DNA of 49,304 nt from CAVZTX01 sp963778375 (GCA_963778375.1 CAVZTX010000037.1:1-49304), one strand, 5' to 3'; positions 26,777-35,346 are shown, numbered from the stretch's first letter. Notes: generated from the sequence alone by a model not told the origin. A program made the numbers and translations.

Positions 26777-27439
26777 CTATGATGATTGAATCCTACTCGG
26801 CTCAGTCGTATTGGAAGGTGGATGTTGCATTGTCTCTTGGGCGTCAGCAGAGTGTCCATCAATTCCTGCTTCAGCCAGGAATTCAACACCGCTGTCGTTT
26901 GCAACGCCTCTCAGCAGTTGTTGCCGTAACATGCTCAAGCGTGTACGGATGCTGCCATCGATAACTTGATCACCGACGCGAGCGACAACTCCTCCCAAAA
27001 TGTCCGGCTGAACCTTCGTCGAAATAAGAATAGTCTTGCCTGTTCTACGTTCTAGCGCTTGCTTCACCTCGGCGAGCTGCGCATCATCCATTGGTTTTGC
27101 CGTCGTAACTTGTGCTTTTGCCTGATTCTTATAGTCAAGCACAAGCTGCTCGAGTTCACTGGCAATGTTCGGCATAATCTCAACCAGTTCACGTTGGACG
27201 ACGAGCAGTGCAAGGTTGAGCGACGTAGGCAGCACTCTGGACGCAAGCGCCTGACGTATAGCTGTCTCTTTTCGCTGTGCAGGTATCTTCGGCTCGCGCA
27301 GCAGATAAGCCAGTTTGCGATGAGCAAACAAGTTGGCTATCTCACGTACATCATCGAGAGTGCGATCGATGGTATTCTGTCTGTGAGCGATGTCGAAGAT
27401 GGCCTCCGCATAGCGACGTGCTATCGCTCCCTTAAGCAT
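26777..27439 (-). CDS. atpH: ATP synthase F1 subunit delta (open into atpF)
   Basis: The delta part begins at MLKGAIARRYAEAIFDIAHR and shows normal stator sequence (NLALLVVQRELVEIMPNIAS, then DPDILGGV-like QPDILGGVVARVGDQVIDGS and RTRLSMLRQQL). About 45 residues at the end (from GVANDSGVEFLAEAG) are extra. AAAGGAACAGTA precedes the ATG at 27439, so delta may be made separately. However, the atpF frame runs into it without a stop, so a b-delta fusion as in mycobacteria is also possible. Confidence 0.85.
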   Translation of the reverse strand: MLKGAIARRYAEAIFDIAHRQNTIDRTLDDVREIANLFAHRKLAYLLREPKIPAQRKETAIRQALASRVLPTSLNLALLVVQRELVEIMPNIASELEQLVLDYKNQAKAQVTTAKPMDDAQLAEVKQALERRTGKTILISTKVQPDILGGVVARVGDQVIDGSIRTRLSMLRQQLLRGVANDSGVEFLAEAGIDGHSADAQETMQHPPSNTTEPSRIQSS

Positions 27440-27995
27440 TACTGTTCCTTTGTCTGAGTTTGTCGAACTGGCACTAACGAACTCTTCCACCAGGCGACGG
27501 TTATCGTTACTATCTACTGATTTACTAATGACTTTACCTGCGGCACTAATCGAGAGATTAACGACCAGACGACTGAGTTCTTCGCGAGCACGAGCTGCCT
27601 CCTGTTGAATACGAGCAACCTGCTGCTGCGAAATCTGCTCAGCGCGAGTGTGAGCCTCTTCCTCGATACGGCTGGCCTCACGTTCGGCAGCCTTCGAGGC
27701 CTGGGCAATCGTCTCTTGTGCCTGTCTGCGGGCATCAGTTAAGTACCTGCTCAGCGCGTGCTGTCGCCTCTTCAAGATCGTGCTTAGCACGCTGTGCATT
27801 CTCTACGCCCTCGCGAATCACCGCCTGCCTTTTTTCCATGGTCCTCATAATCGCGGGAAATCCCCATCGCCATAAGAGCAAGAAAACGATACCGAAGCTG
27901 ACAAGCTGCGAGACGAAGGCAAACGCGTTGATACCGAGGCCGGTGAATAGGCTCCCACCCTGAGCTAGAATGAGTGCATGCACTGCCATGTGCAT
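27440..27995 (-). CDS. atpF: ATP synthase Fo subunit b, frameshifted
   Basis: The N-terminal part from ATG 27995 (AAAGGAGG 8 bases before) holds the membrane helix FAFVSQLVSFGIVFLLLWRW and the start of the peripheral-stalk coil (RQAVIREGVENAQRAKHDLE). At 27739-27742 the frame hits TGA after AEQVLN. Skipping one A restores LTDARRQAQETIAQ and the rest of the coil (EELSRLVVNLSISAAGKVIS). No stop separates it from delta. The slip sequence on the coding strand, CTT-AAC-TGA, would allow a +1 shift from CTT to TTA, but a sequencing error is the simpler reading for an essential gene. Confidence 0.85.
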
Positions 27996-28160
27996 AATTG
28001 TGCCTCCTTTCGTCAGAGCTATCAATACATCTTTCATGTATAGCACACAAAGGCGCTACATCATGTTTCTCCTTATCGCCAATAGATCATGTATTGTAGT
28101 ACTCTGTTGCGAGTCAATACCACGAGAGAGATACGTGCTGCATCTCTCCCCGGTGAAGTA

Positions 28161-28379
28161 TTACCTCGCGAAAACTGGAATCACGAAGGCGATGACCAGT
28201 GCATAAATAGCGATAGCTTCAGCGAATGCCAGACCGATGAACATGTTGATACGGATCAAAGGTTCTGCTTCCGGGTTGCGCCCGATAGCATTGAATGCCT
28301 GACCTGCGGCAATACCAATACCCAGGCCTGGTCCAATGGCTCCTAAACCAATGGCTAACGCTACTGCAATTGCTAACAT
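28161..28379 (-). CDS. atpE: ATP synthase Fo subunit c
   Basis: A 72-residue hairpin of two membrane helices forming the rotor ring. Helix one is AIGLGAIGPGLGIGIAAGQA, the polar loop is GRNPEAEPLIR, and helix two carries the ion-binding Glu in LAFAEAIAIYALVIA. The Ser/Thr ligands expected for sodium binding after that Glu are absent, which points to proton coupling (inference). GAGGAGGATTTCAAC precedes the ATG. It follows atpB by about 100 bases and precedes atpF by about 165. Confidence 0.96.
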   Translation of the reverse strand: MLAIAVALAIGLGAIGPGLGIGIAAGQAFNAIGRNPEAEPLIRINMFIGLAFAEAIAIYALVIAFVIPVFAR

Positions 28380-28481
28380 GTTGAAATCCTCCTCGAGGAC
28401 AAGCCTCTTATTTTGTTACAAATATTTATTATGCAATCGCAGAAATTTTTCTGCGAGTAGCAATCACACAATGTTACGGAA

Positions 28482-29438
28482 TTAATGGCCTGCTGAACGC
28501 CCGGCTATAGCTTCTCTCTCTTCATTCTGTGCAAATTCCTGCTCCGCTTCATGTACATCTTCACCTTGAGCATGTTCGTGGCTGGTTGTTGCGATTTCCA
28601 GGAACACCAGGGTCAGCAGCGAGAAAATCAGCGCCTGCACAAAGGCCACAAATAGTTCCAATGGGATAAAAGCGACGTCAGCGAAGAGTGGCACAACGAA
28701 GGCAAACACTGCCAGTACGGCGCTCCCGGCGAAAATATTGCCAAAGAGACGGAAAGAGAAAGAAAGTAGACGCGATAGCTCTGTAATCAACTCCAGAATA
28801 CCGACGAAGAACTCGATAAATCCCGTCAAGTTAAGCTTGAACAGCGCTCTAAAGTTGAAATATTTGCTCAGGTGCTCTTTCGCTCCTAACGTGTAGAAAC
28901 CGAAGATCTGGGTCACTACCACTGAAATCAGCGCCATTGAGAATGTCAGGTTCAGATCAGTGGTGGCGGGACGAATCCAGGGAATGACCTGGTTCGAGAT
29001 AGCTCCAAAGAGGAAAGGTCCCGCCGGCTGGCACTGCGGTAGAAAGCCCAAGAATAGCTGGCAGCTTGGATGCAAAGCTTGAATTCCAGGTCCATTAATT
29101 GCTCCGATAGTGTCTACGCCAGGGAACACATCTAACAAGTTCGACACCACAATGAACAGAAAGAAGGTTCCCACAAGCGGGAAAAACCTTTTAGCTTTTT
29201 CTTTGCCGGCTACACCTTCAACAAGACTGAGTAAGCTCTCAACGCCCCACTCCATGAAATTCTGCATGCCAGAGGGAATCAAATTGCGTCGACGCGTGCC
29301 GAAATAGAAGAGTGCTACCAGTATAATGATCGAAATCCAGGTACAAAGGAGCGTATTAGTGATCCCGGTACCATCAGGAAATAGAGGAATGATCACGTCT
29401 GGTGCGAGTTTTATATCAGGAAGTCTCCAGAAGATCAC
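28482..29438 (-). CDS. atpB: ATP synthase Fo subunit a
   Basis: A 318-residue membrane subunit forming the ion half-channels. The essential Arg lies in LLSFSFRLFGNIFAGSAVLA, and the last helices include FVQALIFSLLTLVFLEIATT. The start is GTG at 29438, with GAGGAGGATACCGA before it. The C-terminus has a ~30-residue His/Glu-rich tail (EHAQGEDVHEAEQEFAQNEE), longer than usual and cytoplasmic or external depending on topology. It lies between the AtpI-like gene and atpE. Confidence 0.95.
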   Translation of the reverse strand: MIFWRLPDIKLAPDVIIPLFPDGTGITNTLLCTWISIIILVALFYFGTRRRNLIPSGMQNFMEWGVESLLSLVEGVAGKEKAKRFFPLVGTFFLFIVVSNLLDVFPGVDTIGAINGPGIQALHPSCQLFLGFLPQCQPAGPFLFGAISNQVIPWIRPATTDLNLTFSMALISVVVTQIFGFYTLGAKEHLSKYFNFRALFKLNLTGFIEFFVGILELITELSRLLSFSFRLFGNIFAGSAVLAVFAFVVPLFADVAFIPLELFVAFVQALIFSLLTLVFLEIATTSHEHAQGEDVHEAEQEFAQNEEREAIAGRSAGH

Positions 29439-29497
29439 TCGGTATCCTCCTCATTCACCGAGCCGCGTCAGGTCTGTTTCGTTGTGGAAGGCCCCGT

Positions 29498-29722
29498 CTA
29501 TCCTCTCTTAAGCAAGGGTGCAATTAAACGGTATGCCCCATAGATCCCCGAGATCAGGCCAAGCAGCAGCCCGAGCAATAAAAATAAAGGTCTGGTATGA
29601 ATTGCACCATCGAGGAAGTAACCCCCGATAGCGAGTAAAGCCATAGGAAGCACTATGGTAAGACCAAGTTGTCCCATTAACGCCATAGATCCCCAGGCAG
29701 AGGGCGGTTGATTTTTGTTCAT
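29498..29722 (-). CDS. AtpI/AtpZ-like small membrane protein
   Basis: A 74-residue protein with two membrane helices, GQLGLTIVLPMALLAIGGYF and LFLLLGLLLGLISGIYGAYR, as in AtpI/AtpZ proteins that precede ATP synthase operons and help ring assembly or ion uptake. ATG 29722 is used here; a TTG seven codons upstream is possible. It is the first gene of the operon, 59 bases before atpB. Confidence 0.85.
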   Translation of the reverse strand: MNKNQPPSAWGSMALMGQLGLTIVLPMALLAIGGYFLDGAIHTRPLFLLLGLLLGLISGIYGAYRLIAPLLKRG

Positions 29723-29910
29723 CTTCTTTACTTTTGCCCTCAACGCAAGTCGCCATGCTTGCGTTAGCGGTCATCGACCTGCTCTCACTATCATCATACC
29801 ATGAGGATTATAGCACACGGAACATAAATCTTGCAACAGGTGATACAGCCTATTAGCACTAAGATGATGCGAGTGCTATCTCCTTCTTTGCATCCTAGAA
29901 GTTGTCATCC

Positions 29911-29937
29911 GTAGGGGCTGTGCCTTGTGCCTGCCCT
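29911..29937. repeat. Dispersed GTAGGGG...GTGCCTGCCC repeat, copy 1
   Basis: GTAGGGGCTGTGCCTTGTGC followed by CTGCCCT; near-identical copies are at 37148, 37199 and 39110, all between genes. It lies between the MFS gene and the start of the ATP synthase operon. The rest of 29744-29966 shows nothing else. Confidence 0.75.
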
Positions 29938-29966
29938 GGTGAAGAATCTCTGAGGATATGAGACTC

Positions 29967-31425
29967 CTACCCCCATCTCTTTGCCGGTAGCTTACGAAAT
30001 TTTGCGCCCCACCAGCAGAAGAGCAGCATACCGGCCGTGACCAGTACGATAAGCTGGTTGATCCCAATAAACTGACCAATGATTCCTGCAAAGAGGAGCA
30101 CAGGAATCGAGCCCGTATTGTAAACCATGGACTGAAACGCAAAAACGCGCCCCCGCACAGTTTCAGGACTATGTTCTTGCAGAACTATTTGTGTTGGTAC
30201 CGTAATGCAAGCTACCGCTGTTCCTATGAGAAAGGTGAGGCAGACAGTAACAAACGTCACCAGCGGATTCTGCAAGCCATGCACAGGATCAAGTCGTAAA
30301 AACAGCCAGGGAGCAAGAGGTAACAGGAAGATGCCAAGGGAGGCTACAATGAAGCCGATCACGGTCAGGCGCATTTTCTCGACGCGCTCCGCAATACTGG
30401 GCATAAGCAGTGATGCACCGATAAGCCCTACAGCAGCGGGCATAAAGATCAGCGACATATCTTCTACCGGACGATGTAGAATTTGTTGCACAAACATGCC
30501 CGCGAATTCGCCAATCATCAGCACGATCACACCCATTGCGGAGAGCTGAACTACTGAAAAGAATAAGAGCCGATCACTGCGCACAAAGCGCCAACCCTCG
30601 ACCGCATCTCGCCGCACGATTTGCCATGCAGCCCCAATTTTAGAACGATCTTCTTCCTCTTGGATGACCCGTAGGGGCCGATTTATCGCGCCCACCTCAG
30701 ATATATCTGTCAGCTCTCGCAAATCAACAGGATGAAACGCCTGACCGGGAATAAAGAAGATCAACACCGCGCAGACCAAATAGAAGAAGGCCACCACCAC
30801 AAACAGCATATCAATAGATTGTATTTGCAGCACAAGCGTTCCAAGTGTGAGCGTAAAGGGTGGAAAAATTGTTGCCACAATGCGCCCTAGCACGAGCAAA
30901 CCGACAGCCTGCGCGAGCGTCATCGTAATGTTAAAAAGCGAAAGAGCCGGAACCAGTTCTCGCTCATCGATCAACAGTGGAATAGAGGATGCTTCAGCGG
31001 GTGTGAAAAATTGCCCGATCAATGCCGTTACAAAGGTAAGCACGTACAAAGGCCACAAATTATTGCGATCGTACAGCAGGGAGACAACCACCAGCAGCAT
31101 CGTAATCATACGCAGGATATTGCTCACCCACAGTACCGACCGCTTATCCAGGCGGTCCACAACTACCCCACCAATCGCACTGAAAGGCACTCCCGGCAAG
31201 GTAAAGGCGATAATCGCCAGCCCCGCCATCACAACCGAATGGGTGATATCGTTGACCAGCACAATAATACCAAAATTCGCCGCGTTCAACACGGTAAGCG
31301 AAATAAGTTGTGCCAGCCACAACAGCAAGAAATTACGATTTTTGAGTACATCACGAAAACCAGCAACTTCCGGTTTCCCCTCGTGGAGGGGTTACCTGCG
31401 GCGGTCTTTCTACTGTAATCGACAT
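29967..31425 (-). CDS. MFS transporter, frameshifted near its start
   Basis: A ~485-residue 12-helix major facilitator of the MFS_3 type, an exporter-like protein of unknown substrate. Motif A lies in GGVVVDRLDKRSVLWVSNIL, and the C-terminal half has TVRGRVFAFQSMVYNTGS. From ATG 31425 (AAGGAA upstream) the frame reads MSITVERPPQVTPPRGETG, then stops. One base fewer at the CCGG near 31370 would continue it as EVAGFRDVLKNRNFLLLW, the usual N-terminus. As written, only a TTG at 31328 is available, without a ribosome site and missing the first residues. The central loop contains a palindromic repeat read as GAINRPLRV (30671-30693). Confidence 0.85.
30671..30693. repeat. GTAGGG-type palindrome inside the MFS coding sequence
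   Basis: GTAGGGGCCGATTTATCGCG then CCC, on the plus strand, matches the intergenic copy at 35280. On the coding (minus) strand it is read as GAINRPLR in the cytoplasmic loop between the two halves. Confidence 0.65.
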
Positions 31426-31539
31426 GCACAAAGTTTCCTTATATATATGACTTGTACGGCTATTTCATAGTAATACATGAGTTTATATGGTCTCATATGA
31501 GTTATAACGAATGAGCGGGTCAGAAAGTCTAAAAAATAA

Positions 31540-32283
31540 TCAGATAGATTCTAAGCAGCCATCGCGCATACAAGGCACCGTCTCATACACATTCAAGCGT
31601 GCAGCATGCTCGACATCTCTGCCAAACCCCTTCTCCCGCAATTCACGTCCACTTTCACACTCCCACAACACAGCATCCAATTCATCTCGAACCTGTACAA
31701 ATGCTCCCTCGCACACACGAGCTTCCGGGGATTTCTCCTGCTGTAGATAGGACAGGATAGCTCCTGCTCCCAGGTAATCTTCAATGGCAAAGCGCAACTC
31801 ACCATCCTCCGAAGGAGTTTTCCACCGTTCCCCACATGCAATCACCGTAACACACAACTCCTGCTGCTTAAGCAGTGACGAGACTACTGCTGCAACGGCC
31901 TGAGCATTGACCAATGCCCCAACGAACAAGTAGGGAACCTCTCCCGCATAGCGACTGCATGTTCCCCCATTGGGAGAAGCCAGAACTACGCGTGTGCCGG
32001 GTTCAATGTCAAGATAAGTAGCAGGCGAAAGCGAAAAGTGGCCTCTTTCCGGCAAATCTCGGCGCGAGACGGCAAGCTCACCTCCAATGCGCCGGGCGAG
32101 TGCTGCTGCATCTTCCTCAAGGGAACATGGATAAATGAGACCTCCATAATGAACCGCAGTGACGACTGCGGTGGAGAAACGCAGGGTATCGACGATTACG
32201 AGGATATCTTCCCGCTCCGCTGCTTGTTGTACGCCGCGTCGTCCCCAATCGAGTCGACAACGGTAGGGGTGTTGGGCGAACAA
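31540..32283 (-). CDS. 2-phosphosulfolactate phosphatase (ComB) family
   Basis: A 247-residue protein of the ComB family, Mg-dependent phosphatases first described for coenzyme M synthesis and common in bacteria without that pathway. Family sequence includes ILVIVDTLRFSTAVVTAVHY (metal-binding Asp), PATYLDIEPGTRVVLASPNG and IACGERWKTPSEDGELRFAI, then EDYLGAGAIL. The start is TTG at 32283, set by AAGGAG six bases before; no ATG fits the family's N-terminus. It may share a transcript with the MFS gene 115 bases downstream. Its true substrate here is unknown. Confidence 0.85.
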   Translation of the reverse strand: MFAQHPYRCRLDWGRRGVQQAAEREDILVIVDTLRFSTAVVTAVHYGGLIYPCSLEEDAAALARRIGGELAVSRRDLPERGHFSLSPATYLDIEPGTRVVLASPNGGTCSRYAGEVPYLFVGALVNAQAVAAVVSSLLKQQELCVTVIACGERWKTPSEDGELRFAIEDYLGAGAILSYLQQEKSPEARVCEGAFVQVRDELDAVLWECESGRELREKGFGRDVEHAARLNVYETVPCMRDGCLESI

Positions 32284-32351
32284 TGCTTGCTCCTTAGTAT
32301 CTATGCATTGTAATAAAGAAAACTACGTCATTGTACCAAAGCAAAGCATCT

Positions 32352-32390
32352 CAATCTAGATGATAACATCTAAGATTGGCATAGTATAAT
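32352..32390 (+). promoter_or_regulatory. Operator-like inverted repeat with -10 box before the reductase gene
   Basis: CAATCTAGATG (32352-32362) and CATCTAAGATTG (32367-32378) are inverted with a 4-base centre and one extra base. TATAAT follows at 32385-32390. The repeat covers the place of a -35 box, so a repressor or activator bound there would control the plus-strand gene. Confidence 0.5.
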
Positions 32391-32475
32391 TAGTGTGCTG
32401 ACCCAATGTGCTGAAGCCAGCAAAGGAGGCAGTCACGATGCAGTTGCATTCGTAGATTCCTTCTATGGAGATGTT

Positions 32476-33027
32476 ATGGGAAACGTTATTATCGGTGCAA
32501 CGCTGTCACTGGATGGGTTTATGAATGACCGCAATGGTGATGTGAGCCGCTTATATCCAGATCTGGAAGCGTTGCGAAGCACCGAGATGTTACAGGAAGA
32601 AATACGGACGACCGGCGCGGTGGTAATGGGCCGACGTACCTACGACATGGCAGAGGGCGATCTTACGGGTTACGAATATCAGGTGCCGATCTTTGTCCTG
32701 ACGCATCTTATTCCAAAACAGGTGATCAAAGGGGTAAACGACCAGTTGACGGTAACCTTCGTCACCGATGGCATCCAACATGCGATTGAGCAGGCAAAAG
32801 CAGCCGCAGGGGACAAACATGTGATGGTGGTAGGTGGCGCGAATACCGCTCAGCAATGCCTACGAACCGGACTGGTCGACGAGATCCATATGGGCATCGT
32901 TCCTGTCTTCTTGGGTGAAGGGCTGCGCTTTTTCGATCCCCTCGTCAATGAGCAGATGGAATTGGAAAGGACGAAGGTATTCGAGCCCCCGATGAGAACC
33001 GATCTGTGGTTCCGCGTAGTCAAGTAA
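32476..33027 (+). CDS. Dihydrofolate reductase-like (RibD C-terminal) family protein
   Basis: A 183-residue single-domain protein of the RibD_C/DHFR-like family. It has the usual GATLSLDGFMNDRNGDVSRL at the N-terminus, TTGAVVMGRRTYDMAEGD, the NADPH-binding-like HVMVVGGANTAQQCLRTGLV and VDEIHMGIVPVFLGEGLRFF. Members reduce various pterin- or pyrimidine-like substrates, mostly unproven. ATG 32476 is set by TGGAG six bases before and by the family's start; the frame is open upstream to 32395. It is divergent from the ComB-like gene and followed by an antitoxin-like gene after 25 bases. Confidence 0.85.
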   Translation: MGNVIIGATLSLDGFMNDRNGDVSRLYPDLEALRSTEMLQEEIRTTGAVVMGRRTYDMAEGDLTGYEYQVPIFVLTHLIPKQVIKGVNDQLTVTFVTDGIQHAIEQAKAAAGDKHVMVVGGANTAQQCLRTGLVDEIHMGIVPVFLGEGLRFFDPLVNEQMELERTKVFEPPMRTDLWFRVVK

Positions 33028-33052
33028 GAGCCGCACAAAAGGAGCTTGAAAA

Positions 33053-33223
33053 ATGCGCCAGGAGATAGAAGCCATGCAAGAAACCATTGAAATCTTGCAG
33101 GATGCTGAACTGATGGAAGAAATTCGTAAGGGTATGCAAGCCTTACAAAATGGGGATACTGTCTCTCTCGACGAAGTGCGACATGCGCTGGAGATAGATT
33201 ATCCAACGTCAGACAAAGCCTGA
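33053..33223 (+). CDS. Antitoxin-like small protein (Phd/YefM C-terminal type)
   Basis: A 56-residue protein, MRQEIEAMQETIEILQDAEL and then MEEIRKGMQALQNGDTVSLD. The second half resembles the C-terminal toxin-binding part of Phd/YefM-type antitoxins (pattern 'il.dpelm..i..g...l..gd..sleev'). The DNA-binding N-terminal part is missing. AAAAGGAGC lies about 8 bases before the ATG. No toxin gene follows: rlmN begins 23 bases later. It is probably an orphan or a free-standing short version. Confidence 0.6.
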   Translation: MRQEIEAMQETIEILQDAELMEEIRKGMQALQNGDTVSLDEVRHALEIDYPTSDKA

Positions 33224-33239
33224 AAAAACGTGCTATAAT
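33210..33239 (+). promoter_or_regulatory. Promoter for rlmN with extended -10, probably leaderless
   Basis: TGCTATAAT (33231-33239) is a perfect extended -10. A weak -35, CAGACA, lies at 33210-33215. Six bases separate the -10 from the ATG and there is no ribosome site, as for the StrB-like gene. Confidence 0.65.
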
Positions 33240-33245
33240 GAAACC

Positions 33246-34400
33246 ATGTCCACACCCATAGTAATTCATCCTAATACCAATACAACCAAAAAAACTGACC
33301 TGCTCAGCCTCACGCTGCCACAACTGGAACAGTGGCTCGTCGAGCGTGGAGAGGCATCCTTCCGCGCCAAACAAATCTATAGCTGGCTCTACCGGCACCT
33401 GGTCACCGACTTCTCGGCCATGACCAACCTGCCCCAATCATTGCGCAATCGTCTTTCAGAAGAAGCTAGTATTGGCCCAATGATCGTGCGTAGCGAACTC
33501 CACTCCAAGGACGACCGTACACGCAAAATTTTGCTGGAACTGGCGGATGGCAAACTGGTCGAATCGGTGCTCATGCTCTATCCACCCCTTGGCGAGAGCA
33601 GCGCAAGAGCCACCGTCTGCGTATCCTCTCAGGCTGGATGCGCCTTTGGCTGCACGTTCTGTGCCACGGGCCAGATGGGCTTTGATCGCCATTTGAGCGC
33701 GGGAGAAATCGTCGCGCAAGTTCTGTTCTTTGCACGTGAACTACGCGCAGCACCGTGGGCAGCGGCGGGCCTTCCCGGCAGCACACCCATCGACCACATC
33801 ACCAATATCGTCTTGATGGGCATGGGCGAGCCACTGCATAACTATGACAACGTCTTGCAGGCCCTGCGCATCCTGAATGCACAGGAAGGTTTCAACCTTG
33901 GCGCACGACATATGACCGTCTCGACTGTAGGTCTCGTTCCTGCCATCCGCAAACTCAGCCAGGAGTCGCTGCAAGTCAATCTTGCAATTTCCCTACATGC
34001 TCCCACCGATGAATTGCGCAGCCAGACGATGCCCCTCAATCGCAAGTATCCGTTGAAAGAGCTACTCGCCGCCTGCCAGGACTATATCGCTGCTACCCGC
34101 CGCCAGGTCACCTTTGAATACGTGCTCCTCGCAGGGGTAAACGACACACCAACTCACGCCCATCAACTTGGCGAACTGCTGGCACCTCTAAAGCAATTTG
34201 CGCACGTCAACTGCATTCCGGTCAATGCCACCTCCGCCGACTACCGTCCACCAACCGGAGAGGCTATTCGGGCCTTTCGTGCCATTCTCTCTGAACACGG
34301 TGTAAGCAACAGTGTGCGTGCGGAACGGGGTGACGATATCGCTGCGGCCTGCGGACAATTAAGAACGCGCTTTGAAAAGAACCGCAAAATGGTTCATTAA
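33246..34400 (+). CDS. rlmN: Dual-specificity RNA methyltransferase RlmN
   Basis: A 384-residue radical-SAM enzyme that methylates C2 of adenine 2503 in 23S rRNA (and A37 in some tRNAs). The iron-sulfur motif is C132-AFG-C136-TF-C139 within GCAFGCTFCATGQMG. SAM-binding VLMGMGEPLHNYDNV follows, and the C-terminal catalytic Cys is in DDIAAACGQL (near residue 369). The N-terminal helical domain (LSLTLPQLEQWLVERGEASF) is normal. A bidirectional terminator follows immediately. Confidence 0.96.
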   Translation: MSTPIVIHPNTNTTKKTDLLSLTLPQLEQWLVERGEASFRAKQIYSWLYRHLVTDFSAMTNLPQSLRNRLSEEASIGPMIVRSELHSKDDRTRKILLELADGKLVESVLMLYPPLGESSARATVCVSSQAGCAFGCTFCATGQMGFDRHLSAGEIVAQVLFFARELRAAPWAAAGLPGSTPIDHITNIVLMGMGEPLHNYDNVLQALRILNAQEGFNLGARHMTVSTVGLVPAIRKLSQESLQVNLAISLHAPTDELRSQTMPLNRKYPLKELLAACQDYIAATRRQVTFEYVLLAGVNDTPTHAHQLGELLAPLKQFAHVNCIPVNATSADYRPPTGEAIRAFRAILSEHGVSNSVRAERGDDIAAACGQLRTRFEKNRKMVH

Positions 34401-34404
34401 GTAA

Positions 34405-34456
34405 AAAACGAAGTGACCCCAACTAGCATGCCGGTTGGGGTCACTTCGTTTTGGTT
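34405..34456. terminator. Bidirectional terminator between rlmN and rpmB
   Basis: AAAACGAAGTGACCCCAAC (34405-34423) and GTTGGGGTCACTTCGTTTT (34434-34452) pair perfectly over 19 bases. A-run and T-run ends allow it to work on both strands, serving the converging rlmN and rpmB genes. Confidence 0.9.
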
Positions 34457-34470
34457 ATTGGTAAGTAGAT

Positions 34471-34665
34471 TTATCGTTCCTTTGGCTGCCTGCTCATATT
34501 GCGCAAACAGCGTGTGCATATATTAACCGTGCGGGGAGAACCATTCACCTCGATACGGCGGCGATGCACATTCAGAACAAAACGGCGGCGTGTGCGGCGC
34601 TGCGAGAAGCTCACATTATTGCCATGCATTGGCTTGCGTTCACAAATGTCACAACGACCTGACAT
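34471..34665 (-). CDS. rpmB: 50S ribosomal protein L28
   Basis: A 64-residue ribosomal protein. SGRCDICERKPMHGNNVSFS and RTRRRFVLNVHRRRIEVNGS are typical of L28, and the four cysteines (CDIC, then CTRC near the end) form a zinc-binding type. GGAAGG precedes the ATG. It stands alone on the minus strand and is divergent from the Asp23-FakA-FakB group. Confidence 0.96.
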   Translation of the reverse strand: MSGRCDICERKPMHGNNVSFSQRRTRRRFVLNVHRRRIEVNGSPRTVNICTRCLRNMSRQPKER

Positions 34666-34876
34666 AAAAAACCTTCCTCCCTATTTCAATGATGTAGGAG
34701 CCTGCCTCTACATCTCTTCTTCACTTCGTGAGTTCCCTTGATAATGACGTATACTTTTGATATACTTGCTTTCAATCTCTTTCAGGTGAGAAGCCACCGT
34801 GTGATAACATAGAAGAGAACTCAAACGTGCCACGCGATTATATCACGCTAATGCTCGTTTGGCAAGAGAGAACACA

Positions 34877-35275
34877 ATGCACATACGTACGTCCAAACCA
34901 TCTACCGTCCAGCCGCAACATGGATCACGCCCTCTTGGCAAAATCGAAGTGATGCCCAATGCCATTCATACGATTGCTGTCCAGGCTATCAGCGAATGTT
35001 ACGGTGTCGTAGGAATCACAGCCCCGCGCCTCCATAACGGACAGGCGGTGCTGCTCCCACCAGAACATCGCAACGAAGGGGTACGCGTGCGCCTGGTCAA
35101 TGACCAGATCATCGTCGAAGTGTTTGTCGCGCTGGAATACGGACTGCGCATGTCCGCAATCGCCCATAACATCCAGAGTAGCGTCAAGTTCTCAATTGAA
35201 AAAATGCTCGGTGTTCCCGTCTCCCAGGTCAACGTCAACATCCAGGGACTCGGCGACAGCAACACCAGCAAATAA
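34877..35275 (+). CDS. Asp23/Gls24 family protein
   Basis: A 132-residue protein of the Asp23/Gls24 (YloU-like) family, small cytoplasmic proteins linked to envelope stress. Typical sequence: GKIEVMPNAIHTIAVQAISE, YGVVGITAP, then VRVRLVNDQIIVEVFVALEY and KFSIEKMLGVPVSQVNVNIQ. In Firmicutes the yloU gene sits directly before yloV/fakA, and the same order occurs here. ATG 34877 is used; a TTG six codons upstream is possible. Confidence 0.9.
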   Translation: MHIRTSKPSTVQPQHGSRPLGKIEVMPNAIHTIAVQAISECYGVVGITAPRLHNGQAVLLPPEHRNEGVRVRLVNDQIIVEVFVALEYGLRMSAIAHNIQSSVKFSIEKMLGVPVSQVNVNIQGLGDSNTSK

Positions 35276-35279
35276 ATAT

Positions 35280-35336
35280 GTAGGGACCCGATTTATCGCG
35301 TCCCCGAACCCAAGTGTAGGGCCGAATTCATCGGCC
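35280..35336. repeat. Two GTAGGG-type palindromes between asp23-like and fakA genes
   Basis: GTAGGGACCCGATTTATCGC then GTCCCC (35280-35305), and GTAGGGCCGAATTCATCGGC then C (35316-35336). Each is a near-perfect inverted repeat after GTA. They fill the spacer before fakA, whose start codon follows at 35347. Confidence 0.7.
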
Positions 35337-35346
35337 AAAGGTGCCT

